A stretch of DNA of 51,328 bases from Meiothermus luteus. Its GTDB lineage: Bacteria; Deinococcota; Deinococci; Deinococcales; Thermaceae. The notes beneath the pieces were generated by a model. It was not told the DNA's origin. It did no database searches and worked only from the letters and a program-made list of their open reading frames with translations. Both the position numbers and the translations under genes were made by a program. Below are positions 33,946 through 42,214 of the stretch, in pieces (position 1 is the first letter of the stretch; every line of letters begins with the position of its first letter). The DNA lies in the NCBI RefSeq assembly GCF_003574085.1, contig NZ_QWKZ01000002.1:1-51328 (forward strand). Direction: 5' to 3'.

Positions 33946-36549
33946 ATGACCCACAGTATGGCCCTAAGCTGGAGTTCCCCCACGTTCCTGGTGCGCGAAA
34001 GGCTGCTGGAGCTCCTGCCCATGACCACCGGATACGTGGTGTTGTTGCAGGCCCCGGCGGGTTTTGGCAAGAGCGTGCTGGCCGGTCAGCTCGCGGCCCG
34101 GCTGGGCTGGCGCACCCTTTGGGCCTCGAGCCTCCTCGGTGACCCTAAGGACCAGGTGGCACGGGCCTTGGGCCTGCCTTCCGAAGCCCCATGGGCCCCC
34201 CTCATTGAGACCCTGGCCCAGGAACCCACCCTCTTGGTGCTGGAAGACCTGCGGGGCGACGAAGCCCTCTCCCCCCTCCTGCGCACCCTACCTGCGCTGG
34301 TGCTCCTGGCCAGCCGGGAGGCTTTGGGCTATCCTGAGCTGCCCAAGCTCCGGGCTGAGGGGCGTCTGATACAGCTTGGGGCCCTGGAGCTGGCCTTCAC
34401 CCCCGAGGAGGCCAAGGCCCTCTTCGCCGGGCGGGACGACTGGGAAAAGGCCTACCGGATGACCGGGGGCTGGCCGCTGCCCCTCTACCTCTCGGCCTTC
34501 ACCCAAGAACCCCCCGACGCCTCAGCCCTGCTGCGCGGACTGCGGGACAGCCTGTCCCCACCCGCCTTTCGCGAAGGGCTGTTGATGAGTGTCCTGCTCT
34601 ACCTGCCCGAGGGAATAGCCACCGAGGCCACCCACGAGCTCTTCCAAAAGGGCCTGGTGCGCAAAACCCCAGAGGGCTTCCAGCTTCACGACCTGCTCAA
34701 GCGCATGGCCCAGCAAAGCCTGATCCAGGAGGTACGGGCGGTAGTGCGGACCGAGCAGACCCGGCTGCCCCCCGGCCTGCGGGCCGAGGCCCTCTGGCAG
34801 GCTGGGCTCCACCAGGAGCTGCTGACCCTCCTGGAAGAGCCCCGCACCCTGGAGATACCCCCAGAGCGGCTGGTGGCCTGGCGGGGCCTTTTGGAGAAGG
34901 GGGGGGCCCGCGCCCGGCTGCGCCTGGGGGAAGCCCTGCTCCAAAGCGGCGACCGGAGCGGCTTTGCCCTCCTGGAATCCCTAACCGACGCCGAGGAAGC
35001 CGGGCTGGCCCTTACCGCCTTGGGCCACCTGGCCTACTACTACGCCGAGCCCATGCTGGGGAAAGACCTGGAGCGGGCCCGGGGCTACCTGAAACGGGGC
35101 CTGGAGCTCTTACCCCGGGTTTCCCCCGAGCTTGCGGGGCGCTTTCTCAACGACGCGGCCCGCATATTCTTTGAAGGCGGCGAACCCAAGGAGGCCGAGA
35201 GGCTCCTGGCAAAGGCCCTGGAGCTGCTGCCCCCGGGCAGCCCCTTCCGCCTAGCCCCCCTTAACAACCTAAGCCTGCTGCGCTTTGAGCTGTACGGCGA
35301 CCTTTTACAGCGGGTGCGCACCTTAGAGGAAATCATCCCCAGCCTCACAGGCCCCCTGCAGAGCAACCGGCCGGGCAGCCTGCGTGACCTGGGCCGGCTG
35401 TACCTGCTTTTAGGGGAGCGCCAGCGGGCTGAGACGTACTTTGAGGAAGCCGTCCACACGCCGGGCAACCCCTTGGCCAGCCTCGAGGCGGAGATGTACC
35501 TGGCCTACCTACAGGAAAACCCCGAGGCCTTGGAGCGGCTGGTAAGCCGGGCCGGGCTGTGGGAAAGCCCCTACCTGGTGGAGCGGGGGCGGGCCTTCCT
35601 GGCCCTGCTGCAAAAAGACCCCGGCTGGGTAGAGGGCCTGGAGGGCTTTTTTGCCGGGCTGGCCCGGGCTGAGCTGGGAAAAGACCTAAGCGCCCTGCCC
35701 CCCTACCCCACCAACCGCGAGGAGCGGCTGCACTGGCACGTGGTGCGGTACCGGATAAGCCGGAACATCCAGGACCTAGAAGCCCTGCTCCACCTAATCC
35801 CCCACCAGGCCAGGCGTGTTCTGCCCGGCCTGCTGCGGCTGGAGGAGCTGCCCCCGGACCGCCCCGAGCTGGCCCAGGCCTACCCCTTACGGGAGGTGCT
35901 GGCCTCGGGCTGGCAGGCCGCGGTTCGGCTGCGGGCGCAGGAGATACCCCCTTTGCGGGCGCAGGTCCTGGGGCGTTTCAGCCTGCAGGGGCCGCTGGGC
36001 AAGGTGGCGCTGGAGGGACGCCGGCGAGAGGTGCTGGCCCTTTTGCTGTTGGGCCTAAGCCGCAGCGAGGTGGCCTTTGAACTCTGGCCCGACCTGGACG
36101 AGGAGAGCGCCCGCAACAACCTCTCGGTTTGGCTGAACCGCCTGCGCAAGAGCCTGGAGCCCTGGGGGGTGCCTACCTATCTACAAAACGACAGGCTGGT
36201 GCGGGTAGAAAGCGACCTCGAGCAGCTCGAGGCCGCCTTGGAAGTGGGCGCAGCCCCCCGGGTGCTGGAGCTCTACCACGAGCCGCTGATGCCGGGGGTG
36301 TACCTGAACGCCCTAGAGGAACGCCGGCACGAGCTAAGGGCAAAGGTGCGGGGGCTATTCCTGCAGCAAAGCGAGCCCCACTACCTTCGGCGCCTACTGG
36401 AGCTGGACCCGCTGGACGAGGAGGCTTTCTCCCGGCTGGTGGAGCTTCACCTGCTGAGGGGTGAGGAGGCTCGAGCCCTAGAACTCCAGCGCGCCTGGCA
36501 AAGGCGGCTTCGCAAGGAGCTAGGCCGCACCCAAAGAAGCCCCAGCTGA
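33946..36549 (+). CDS. STAND ATPase / winged-helix transcriptional regulator (MalT/SARP-like)
   Basis: The 867-aa protein has a P-loop NTPase of the STAND type at the N-terminus, with Walker A 'QAPAGFGKS' near 35-43 and a Walker B-like 'LLVLEDLRGD' near 97. A long helical TPR-like region runs from about 270 to 640. Near 660-760 a winged-helix segment follows: 'LGRFSLQG', 'RRREVLALLLLGLSRSEVAFELWPDLDEESARNNLSVWLNRLRKSL' (in parts), as in SARP regulators, then a short BTAD-like helical tail. This is the layout of signal-sensing regulators that bind a ligand and ATP before activating promoters. GGGAG precedes the ATG. Its divergent position makes it the likely regulator of the protease/lipoprotein cluster (inference). 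Confidence 0.8.
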   Translation: MTHSMALSWSSPTFLVRERLLELLPMTTGYVVLLQAPAGFGKSVLAGQLAARLGWRTLWASSLLGDPKDQVARALGLPSEAPWAPLIETLAQEPTLLVLEDLRGDEALSPLLRTLPALVLLASREALGYPELPKLRAEGRLIQLGALELAFTPEEAKALFAGRDDWEKAYRMTGGWPLPLYLSAFTQEPPDASALLRGLRDSLSPPAFREGLLMSVLLYLPEGIATEATHELFQKGLVRKTPEGFQLHDLLKRMAQQSLIQEVRAVVRTEQTRLPPGLRAEALWQAGLHQELLTLLEEPRTLEIPPERLVAWRGLLEKGGARARLRLGEALLQSGDRSGFALLESLTDAEEAGLALTALGHLAYYYAEPMLGKDLERARGYLKRGLELLPRVSPELAGRFLNDAARIFFEGGEPKEAERLLAKALELLPPGSPFRLAPLNNLSLLRFELYGDLLQRVRTLEEIIPSLTGPLQSNRPGSLRDLGRLYLLLGERQRAETYFEEAVHTPGNPLASLEAEMYLAYLQENPEALERLVSRAGLWESPYLVERGRAFLALLQKDPGWVEGLEGFFAGLARAELGKDLSALPPYPTNREERLHWHVVRYRISRNIQDLEALLHLIPHQARRVLPGLLRLEELPPDRPELAQAYPLREVLASGWQAAVRLRAQEIPPLRAQVLGRFSLQGPLGKVALEGRRREVLALLLLGLSRSEVAFELWPDLDEESARNNLSVWLNRLRKSLEPWGVPTYLQNDRLVRVESDLEQLEAALEVGAAPRVLELYHEPLMPGVYLNALEERRHELRAKVRGLFLQQSEPHYLRRLLELDPLDEEAFSRLVELHLLRGEEARALELQRAWQRRLRKELGRTQRSPS

Positions 36550-36581
36550 AGCAGGCTGTCTGGCTTTGCGCCTCAATGCCC

Positions 36582-36610
36582 TTTCCAGGGGAAAACCCCA
36601 AGCGTATGCT
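36582..36610 (+). promoter_or_regulatory. predicted leaderless promoter of the MFS transporter gene
   Basis: TTTCCA (36582-36587), a 17-nt spacer and TATGCT (36605-36610) end 6 nt before the GTG at 36617. TATGCT is the same -10 sequence seen before carB. Confidence 0.45.
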
Positions 36611-36616
36611 CTAGGG

Positions 36617-37759
36617 GTGCTGCCCTTCTTGCTCTCCTGGTTGCACGCCACCAACGACCTTTTCGGGGCCTTCCTCACCCCCTTATTGCCCAAGCTCCAA
36701 GCCGCCTTCGGCGTGAGCTACGGCGCCGTTTCGTCCCTGGTGGCGCTACAATCCCTCACCGGTAGCCTGCTGCAGCCCCTAGCGGGCCTGGTTGCCGACC
36801 GCTACGACCGGCGGCTGCTGGCGGCTTTAGGGCCCCTGCTCATGGCCCTGGGCGGTGGCCTGCTGGGCTTTTTCCCCAGCCTCTGGGTAGCCGGGATCAT
36901 GCTGGCCCTCTCGGGGCTGGGCTCAGCCCTGTTCCACTCTGCGGGAGCGGCCCTGGTGGGCCAGTACGCCGACCCTGCCCGGCGGGGCTTCTGGATGAGC
37001 TTCTTTGGTACCGGGGGGTACATCGGCCTGGCCCTGGGCCCGGTGGTCTCGCTGGCGGTGGTGAACCAAGGCGGCCTGAAGGCCCTGGCCTGGCTCATCC
37101 CCTTGGCCCTAGTACCGGCTTTGCTCCTCCTGCGCCAGGCCCCTCCTGCCCGGCCCCAAGGCCGGCCCTCCACCTTCCGGGACGTGGGCCGGGTCTTCCG
37201 GGGCCAGGTGGCCCGGCTGTGGGCCGTCTCCACCCTCCGCAGCGTAGTGTTCATGAGCTTCTCCACCACCATCCCCTTCTGGTTCCACCAGCGGGGCCTC
37301 CCCGATGCCCAGGTGGCCCTGGCCCTCTCGGTCTACAGCGTTTCAGCCACGGTAGGGGCTTTTCTAGGGGGTACCCTCTCCGACCGACTGGGGCGGCGCA
37401 ACGTGCTGGTGGGAACCATGGTTTTCGCCATTCCCCTCTACTTGGCGCTGCTCCTGGTTCCGCCCGAGAACCCCCTGTACGTGGGCCTGCTGGCCCTCAC
37501 CGGGGCCCTGATGAACGCTGGGGTACCGGTGGCGGTGGCCATGGCCCAGGAACACGAGCCTGCCCAGATGGCCACCGTCTCGGGGCTGCTGATGGGCTTC
37601 ACCTGGGGTTTCGCCGGGCTCCTCTATGGGGTGGTGGGACCCTTGGTAGAGCGCTTCGGGGTCGTTGAGAGCCTGAGCCTGCTGGGCCTGCTGCTGGTAC
37701 CGGCCCTCACCCTGTCCCTATCCGTGCAGGAGGCAAGGGCAGCGCCCCAGCGGGCCTGA
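36617..37759 (+). CDS. MFS transporter, fosmidomycin-resistance (Fsr) type
   Basis: The 380-aa, 12-helix transporter opens with 'LPFLLSWLHATNDLFGAFLTPLLPKL' (split over residues 2-27), resembling the 'lHfvNDly..f.pplLP' start of Fsr-type permeases. MFS loops 'GLVADRYDRRLL' (between helices 2 and 3) and 'GTLSDRLGRRNVL' (between 8 and 9) are present. Such transporters export drugs or metabolites; the substrate is unknown. I prefer the GTG at 36617, which lies 6 nt after a -10 box, over the TTG at 36566 (397 aa); both are in frame. It follows the regulator gene by a short gap on the same strand. Confidence 0.8.
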   Translation: MLPFLLSWLHATNDLFGAFLTPLLPKLQAAFGVSYGAVSSLVALQSLTGSLLQPLAGLVADRYDRRLLAALGPLLMALGGGLLGFFPSLWVAGIMLALSGLGSALFHSAGAALVGQYADPARRGFWMSFFGTGGYIGLALGPVVSLAVVNQGGLKALAWLIPLALVPALLLLRQAPPARPQGRPSTFRDVGRVFRGQVARLWAVSTLRSVVFMSFSTTIPFWFHQRGLPDAQVALALSVYSVSATVGAFLGGTLSDRLGRRNVLVGTMVFAIPLYLALLLVPPENPLYVGLLALTGALMNAGVPVAVAMAQEHEPAQMATVSGLLMGFTWGFAGLLYGVVGPLVERFGVVESLSLLGLLLVPALTLSLSVQEARAAPQRA

Positions 37760-37783
37760 GGTGGGGTCCTATAGGCGCTTGGC

Positions 37784-37789
37784 TATACT
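37784..37789 (+). promoter_or_regulatory. -10 box of a predicted leaderless promoter (HIT gene)
   Basis: TATACT ends 7 nt before the ATG at 37797. Confidence 0.5.
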
Positions 37790-37796
37790 GTAGGCC

Positions 37797-38123
37797 ATGG
37801 AGAACCCCACCGTCTTCGGCAAAATCATCCGCCGCGAGCTTCCCGCCGACATCGTCTACGAAGACGAGGAGTTCATCGCCTTCAAGGACATCAGGCCCCG
37901 CTCCAAGGTGCACATCCTGGTCTGCCCCAAGGAGTACATCCCCACCCTGGCCGACTACCCAGACACACCAGAGGGGGCCTTAAAGCTGGGCCGGCTGATG
38001 CTCACCGCAAACCGGATTGCTCGAGAGATGGGCCTCGAGGGGTATTTCCTTAGGATTCACGTAGGCGAAAAAGGCGGCCAGGAGGTTTTTCACGTGCACG
38101 TACACCTGCGCTCCGACGCCTAG
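37797..38123 (+). CDS. HIT-family protein (histidine triad nucleotide-binding)
   Basis: The 108-aa protein has the Hint layout. It starts 'TVFGKIIRRELPADIVYEDEEFIAFKDI', seen in parts, and ends with the His triad 'HVHVHL' (His99, His101, His103). Members hydrolyse AMP-linked phosphoramidates and are conserved housekeeping proteins of uncertain cellular role. The gene is a single unit with its own leaderless promoter and converges on the DUF151 gene, 1 nt apart. Confidence 0.93.
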   Translation: MENPTVFGKIIRRELPADIVYEDEEFIAFKDIRPRSKVHILVCPKEYIPTLADYPDTPEGALKLGRLMLTANRIAREMGLEGYFLRIHVGEKGGQEVFHVHVHLRSDA

Positions 38124-38124
38124 C

Positions 38125-38556
38125 TTAGGCCTTGGGCGGCTCGCCCTGACGGGTGAGCTGGGACTCCTGGATGCCGGCCTGCTTGAGCACCTCCTCGGCG
38201 ATAAGGATGGGCGCCCCAGCCCGGATGGCCAGGGCCATCCCGTCGGAGGGGCGGCAGTCTACCTCGTACTCCATACCGCGGTGCTCCAACACCAGCCGCC
38301 CATAGAAGGTGCCCTCCTTGAGTTCCACGATCTCCACCCGCAGCACCTTCACCCCTAGGAGCTCGAGGGTGTTGTAGAAGAGGTCGGGCCCTAGGGGACG
38401 GGGCGGCTTCTCACCGGAAAGGTGGATCATGATGTTCTGGGTCTCCAAGGCCCCGATCACCACCGGCAAAACCAGGTTGTTCTCGGCCTTGAGCATCACG
38501 ATCAGGTTGCCGTTTCCGGGGTCAACCCCCATACCTTCGATGCGCGCGGGCACCAT
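38125..38556 (-). CDS. bifunctional nuclease family (DUF151) protein
   Basis: The 143-aa protein from ATG 38556 (a TTG-initiated frame to 38586 is possible) contains the DUF151 core: 'VLPVVIGALETQNIMIHL' near 32-49, 'LGVKVLRVEIVELKEGTFYGRL' near 68-89 in parts, and 'DCRPSDGMALAIRAGAPI' near 102-119 with the Arg-Pro-Ser-Asp residues. Plant and Thermotoga relatives have ribonuclease/deoxyribonuclease activity. Function here is unknown. TATACT ends 6 nt before the ATG, and the divergent phosphoribosyltransferase gene has its own leaderless promoter 86 bp away. Confidence 0.9.
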   Translation of the reverse strand: MVPARIEGMGVDPGNGNLIVMLKAENNLVLPVVIGALETQNIMIHLSGEKPPRPLGPDLFYNTLELLGVKVLRVEIVELKEGTFYGRLVLEHRGMEYEVDCRPSDGMALAIRAGAPILIAEEVLKQAGIQESQLTRQGEPPKA

Positions 38557-38562
38557 GCTTTG

Positions 38563-38568
38563 AGTATA
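38563..38568 (-). promoter_or_regulatory. -10 box of a predicted leaderless promoter (DUF151 gene)
   Basis: Minus-strand TATACT ends 6 nt before the ATG at 38556. Confidence 0.55.
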
Positions 38569-38579
38569 CGCCCCTGAAA

Positions 38580-38597
38580 GCGGCAAAAGTGTGCCGC
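38580..38597. promoter_or_regulatory. palindrome between two divergent promoters
   Basis: GCGGCA (38580-38585) and TGCCGC (38592-38597) form a perfect inverted repeat around a 6-nt centre, between the DUF151 and phosphoribosyltransferase promoters. It is a candidate shared operator. Confidence 0.35.
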
Positions 38598-38608
38598 AAA
38601 GCAGGCCC

Positions 38609-38636
38609 TTGCTTTTACCCCAGCAGCCTATAAACT
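38609..38636 (+). promoter_or_regulatory. predicted leaderless promoter of the phosphoribosyltransferase pair
   Basis: TTGCTT (38609-38614), a 16-nt spacer and TAAACT (38631-38636) end 6 nt before the GTG at 38643. The box abuts the ATG at 38637, so that ATG is unlikely to be the start. Confidence 0.5.
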
Positions 38637-38642
38637 ATGGCC

Positions 38643-39179
38643 GTGAAAACCTATCCCGTAGAGATTGCCGGCGTGCGCCGGGAGCTTCCGGTGGTGCAGG
38701 TAGGGCCCGACGTGGCGGTAGCGCTGTTCAATATGCTGGGGGATACCGAGGTGGTCGAGCGGGCCGCAGCGGCCCTGGCCGAGCGCCTTCCCCCCGACAT
38801 TGACACCCTGGTCACCCCAGAGGTCAAGGCCGTCCCACTGGCCCACGCCCTCTCCCGTCTGAGCGGCAAGCCCTACGTGGTGGCCCGAAAAACCGAGAAG
38901 CCCTACATGATCAACCCCGTTTCCCGCACGGTCATCTCTATCACCACCGGCAAGCCTCAGCTCTTGGTGCTGGACGGCAGCGACGTGCCCCTCATCAAGG
39001 GCAAGAAGGTGGCCATCGTAGACGACGTGGTCTCCACCGGCAGCACCCTAAAGGGCCTATCCGACCTCATCAGCGAGGTAGGGGGCCAGGTGGGCGCGGT
39101 GCTGGCGGTGTTCACCGAGGGCTCCCCGCGGGATGATGTGATTGCCTTGGGCCACCTGCCCTTGTTCAAACCGGAGTAG
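38643..39179 (+). CDS. phosphoribosyltransferase (APRT/XPRT-like), paralogue 1
   Basis: The 178-aa type I phosphoribosyltransferase fold is clear. The PRPP-binding signature '[16 protein letters not shown]' has both acidic residues (Asp127, Asp128), and '[15 protein letters not shown]' near 75 matches the purine PRT region before the flexible loop. It probably salvages a purine base with PRPP. APRT-like overall, but the base is not decided by sequence. The GTG at 38643 is chosen: it lies 6 nt after a -10 box and gives 'MKTYPVEI', aligning with 'METYPITI' of its neighbour at equal length. A close paralogue follows 54 nt downstream. Confidence 0.85.
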   Translation: MKTYPVEIAGVRRELPVVQVGPDVAVALFNMLGDTEVVERAAAALAERLPPDIDTLVTPEVKAVPLAHALSRLSGKPYVVARKTEKPYMINPVSRTVISITTGKPQLLVLDGSDVPLIKGKKVAIVDDVVSTGSTLKGLSDLISEVGGQVGAVLAVFTEGSPRDDVIALGHLPLFKPE

Positions 39180-39233
39180 GCCTTATGCGTATACTCATCC
39201 TGCACCGATAACCTAAAGGGAAGGAGTCTTTTT

Positions 39234-39770
39234 ATGGAAACCTACCCCATCACAATTGGGAAAATCACCCGTCATGTGCCGGTGGTGGAGACCCTGCCGG
39301 GGGTGCACATCCCGCTGGTGGAGATCATGGGCGATGTGGAGCTGGTGCAGGCCGCTGCCGAGGGCTTGGTCAAGCACCTCCCCCCCGAAACGGACGCCTT
39401 GCTGACCCTGGAGACCTCCCCCATTGTGCTGGCCCACGCCATGAGCGCCATCTGCGGCAAGCCCTACGTGGTGGTCCGGCGCAAGCGCCGCCCTTACATG
39501 CAAGACCCCATCATCCAGGAGGTGGAATCCCTCACCCTGGGGGTGAGCGAGACCCTCTGGCTGGACAGCCGTATGGCTGAGAAGCTGCTGGGCCAGAACG
39601 TGGCCTTGGTCTTTGACGTGGTTTCCTCAGGGGGCACCATGCGGGCCCTCGAGAAGGTAGCCCAACGGGCAGGGGCCAACGTGGTGGCCCGTCTGGCGGC
39701 TTTTCACCAGGGCAACAGCAAGCTGCCCGTCACCTTCCTCTCGGCAATTCCCATCCTGCAAACCGCCTAG
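39234..39770 (+). CDS. phosphoribosyltransferase-like protein, paralogue 2, altered PRPP motif
   Basis: The 178-aa paralogue of the preceding protein aligns with it without gaps over at least the first 138 residues. The PRPP motif reads 'VALVFDVVSSGGTMRA': the first Asp of the normal DD pair is Phe127, while Asp128 remains. That Asp contacts the ribose hydroxyls of PRPP in active enzymes, so activity may be lost or changed. A regulatory or ligand-sensing role, or a complex with paralogue 1, is possible (inference). An AAGGAG site lies 8-9 nt before the ATG. TATACT at 39190-39195 could serve as a separate -10. Its stop overlaps the convergent hydrolase by 4 nt. Confidence 0.82.
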   Translation: METYPITIGKITRHVPVVETLPGVHIPLVEIMGDVELVQAAAEGLVKHLPPETDALLTLETSPIVLAHAMSAICGKPYVVVRRKRRPYMQDPIIQEVESLTLGVSETLWLDSRMAEKLLGQNVALVFDVVSSGGTMRALEKVAQRAGANVVARLAAFHQGNSKLPVTFLSAIPILQTA

Positions 39771-40417
39771 CCCGCGGCCTTCTCCTGGGAAAAAAGCCAG
39801 CGAACAAAGGTGGGGTCTCGGTAAACCCTGTCCCACACGTTGTGTTTCTCGGTGGGATACTCAGTAAAGTGGGCCTGGGTGTTCCCCGCTTTGGCCAAGG
39901 CATCGGCCAGGGCGCGAGAGAAGCTCACCGGGACCACCTCGTCGGCAGCCCCGTGAAAGTTCCAGATGGGCACCTTGGAGAGTCGCTGCCAGACCCAAAA
40001 AGGGTCGGCAGCCCCACAGATGGGAGCCACCGCAGCAAAGCGCTCCGGGTACAGACAGGCCAGGTTCCAACAGCCATAACCGCCCATCGAAAGACCGGTC
40101 AGGTAGACCCGCCGGGGGTTGGTGCGGTACTGCGCCTCCACCCGGTTCAGCAGCTCACAGGCCTTCTGCAAAACTTCCCCCCGCCACCACTCCCCTTTAG
40201 GGCACTGGGGCATTAAGACCACCGCCGGCCAGCCTTCAGGGTTTTCCTGTATAGCCGGCCCCAAACCCACCCGGGTCTGCTTTTTCCCATCGCCGCCCCG
40301 CTCACCGGAACCGTGGAGAAAGAGCACCAGGGACCAACCCCCCTCAGGGGGCTCCCCTTGGGGAAGGTACAGGGCGTAGGGCAACAGGCCGCGGGGCTTG
40401 CGGTAGAGAAAGGGCAT
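39767..40417 (-). CDS. alpha/beta-hydrolase (esterase/PHB-depolymerase-like)
   Basis: The 216-aa hydrolase has 'LVLFLHGSGERGGDG' near 30 (oxyanion hole), the nucleophile elbow 'LTGLSMGGYGCW' near 109-120 and a C-terminal 'TEKHNVWDRVY' His near 195. 'DEVVPVSFS' near 163 carries the likely acid. The layout fits predicted peptidase/phospholipase-carboxylesterase proteins of the polyhydroxybutyrate depolymerase-like group. There is no signal peptide, so it acts in the cytoplasm. The ATG at 40417 follows TAGACT by 6 nt; a TTG at 40423 is rejected. It overlaps the PRT paralogue's stop. Confidence 0.85.
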   Translation of the reverse strand: MPFLYRKPRGLLPYALYLPQGEPPEGGWSLVLFLHGSGERGGDGKKQTRVGLGPAIQENPEGWPAVVLMPQCPKGEWWRGEVLQKACELLNRVEAQYRTNPRRVYLTGLSMGGYGCWNLACLYPERFAAVAPICGAADPFWVWQRLSKVPIWNFHGAADEVVPVSFSRALADALAKAGNTQAHFTEYPTEKHNVWDRVYRDPTFVRWLFSQEKAAG

Positions 40418-40423
40418 GCCCAA

Positions 40424-40452
40424 AGTCTACCGGAGGGCCCACCCTACACCAA
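40424..40452 (-). promoter_or_regulatory. predicted leaderless promoter of the hydrolase gene
   Basis: Minus-strand TTGGTG (plus 40447-40452), a 17-nt spacer and TAGACT (plus 40424-40429) end 6 nt before the ATG at 40417. The -35 lies inside the 3' end of the mutase gene. Confidence 0.5.
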
Positions 40453-42099
40453 CACCGGCTCCTCGTAGACCCCGTACACCGCCCTGAGTTCATCCATCAT
40501 CTCGCCCAGGGTGCAGTAGGCCAGGGCGCAGTCCACAAAGTAGGGCATGGTGTTGCGGCCTTCTTTGGCGGCCTGCCGCAACGCCGCAAGGGCCTGCTTC
40601 ACCGCCTCGGGGTCGCGCTCGCGGCGCACCCGAGCCAGCCGCTCGGCCTGCACCCGCTCCACCTCGGGGTCAATGAGCTGGATGGGCACCTGCAAGCCCT
40701 CGTCCTGGAAGGCGTTCACCCCCACGATGATGCGCTCGCCCCGCTCGACTTCCTGCTGGAAGCGGTAGGAGGCGTCGGCGATCTCGCGCAGGAAATAGCC
40801 CTCCTCAATGGCCCGCACCACCCCGCCCATGCGCCGGATTTCCTCAATGATGGCCATGGCCTGGCGCTCCATCTCGTCGGTGAGCCACTCCACGTAGTAG
40901 CTGCCCCCCAGGGGGTCGGCGGTGTGGGTCACGCCCGACTCGTAGGCGATGATCTGCTGGGTACGCAGGGCAATCTTGGCACTTTCCTCGGTGGGCAGGG
41001 CCAAAGCCTCGTCGTAGGCGTCGGTGTGGAGGCTGTTGGTCCCCCCCAGCACGGCCGCCAGGGCCTGGATGGCCACCCGGGCGATGTTGATGAGCGGCTG
41101 CTGGGCGGTGAGGGAGACCCCGGCAGTTTGGGCGTGGGTGCGGAGCATCCAGCTTTGCGGGTTCTTGGCCCCGTAGCGGTGGCGCATCTCCTTGGCCCAG
41201 ATGCGCCTGGCGGCGCGAAACTTGCAGATTTCCTCAAAGAAGTCGTTGTGGGCGTTGAAGAAGAAGGAGATGCGGGGGGCGAACTCGTCGATGTCCAGGC
41301 CACGCTTTAGGGCCCACTCCACGTACTCAAAGCCGTCGGCCAGGGTGTAGGCCAACTCCTGCACGGCGGTGGAGCCCGCCTCACGAATGTGGTAGCCCGA
41401 GACCGAGATGAAGTTCCACTTGGGCACGTGCTTGGGCCCCCACTCAAAAGTGTCGATGACCAACTTGACGCTGGGCTCGGGTGGGAAGATGAACTCCTTT
41501 TGGGCAATGAATTCCTTCAGAATATCGTTCTGGATGGTGCCGCCCAACTTTTCCCAGCGGTAGCCCTTTTTTTTGGCTGCGGCCAGGTACATGGCCCAGA
41601 TAGCGTTGGCCGGGCTGTTGATGGTCATGGAGGTGGTGACCTCCTCCAGATTGATGCCATCAAAGAGGATTTCCATGTCGGCCAGGCTCGAGACCGCCAC
41701 CCCGCACTTGCCCACCTCGCCCTTGGAGAGGGGGTGGTCGGAATCGTAGCCCATCAGGGTGGGGAGGTCAAAGGCCACGGAAAGTCCCGTCTGACCCGCC
41801 TTGAGGAGTTTTTTGAAGCGCTCGTTGGTCTGCTCGGCGGTACCAAAGCCGGCGAACATGCGCATGGTCCAGAGCTTGGAGCGGTACATGGAGCCGTAGA
41901 CCCCCCGGGTGTAGGGGTACTCCCCTGGGTAGCCGAGCTTCCCCTCGTAGCAAAAATCCTTCAGGTCCTCGGGGGTATAGAGGGGCTCCGGGGCGATATC
42001 CGAGAGGGTGCGGTGGGCCACGGGACGCTCAGGCATCTTTTCCACCGACTTCCGGTAGGTCTCCCGCATCCAAGCATGCTTGGGTCTAGGCTGTGCCAT
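40444..42099 (-). CDS. methylmalonyl-CoA mutase, large (catalytic) subunit
   Basis: The 551-aa protein is the TIM-barrel subunit of the B12-dependent mutase that converts methylmalonyl-CoA to succinyl-CoA in propionate and odd-chain fatty acid breakdown. Blocks include '[32 protein letters not shown]' (in parts near 62-93), '[20 protein letters not shown]' near 103-122, '[17 protein letters not shown]' near 231-247, and '[16 protein letters not shown]' near 324-339. There is no B12-binding domain; that is a separate small subunit in this lineage and is not in the window. TATAAT ends 6 nt before the ATG, the only consensus -10 among these leaderless starts. A close relative acting on another acyl-CoA cannot be excluded. 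Confidence 0.92.
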   Translation of the reverse strand: MAQPRPKHAWMRETYRKSVEKMPERPVAHRTLSDIAPEPLYTPEDLKDFCYEGKLGYPGEYPYTRGVYGSMYRSKLWTMRMFAGFGTAEQTNERFKKLLKAGQTGLSVAFDLPTLMGYDSDHPLSKGEVGKCGVAVSSLADMEILFDGINLEEVTTSMTINSPANAIWAMYLAAAKKKGYRWEKLGGTIQNDILKEFIAQKEFIFPPEPSVKLVIDTFEWGPKHVPKWNFISVSGYHIREAGSTAVQELAYTLADGFEYVEWALKRGLDIDEFAPRISFFFNAHNDFFEEICKFRAARRIWAKEMRHRYGAKNPQSWMLRTHAQTAGVSLTAQQPLINIARVAIQALAAVLGGTNSLHTDAYDEALALPTEESAKIALRTQQIIAYESGVTHTADPLGGSYYVEWLTDEMERQAMAIIEEIRRMGGVVRAIEEGYFLREIADASYRFQQEVERGERIIVGVNAFQDEGLQVPIQLIDPEVERVQAERLARVRRERDPEAVKQALAALRQAAKEGRNTMPYFVDCALAYCTLGEMMDELRAVYGVYEEPVLV

Positions 42100-42105
42100 G
42101 GCCAG

Positions 42106-42111
42106 ATTATA
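42106..42111 (-). promoter_or_regulatory. -10 box of a predicted leaderless promoter (methylmalonyl-CoA mutase)
   Basis: Minus-strand TATAAT ends 6 nt before the ATG at 42099, in an AT-rich patch. Confidence 0.6.
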
Positions 42112-42164
42112 TAACGTATTTATCTCAGAAGTGTGTTATTCCGTTAGATTGACCGCCTTGTGGC

Positions 42165-42195
42165 CAAAAAAGTGGGGATGGGCGCAGCCATCCCC
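42165..42195 (-). terminator. rho-independent terminator of argS
   Basis: On the minus strand a perfect 8-bp stem (plus 42174-42181 and 42188-42195, 6-nt loop) is followed by AC and a run of six Ts (plus 42165-42170), 20 nt after the argS stop. It separates argS from the mutase gene. Confidence 0.8.
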
Positions 42196-42214
42196 CAAAA
42201 TGGGCAAAGAAGGG

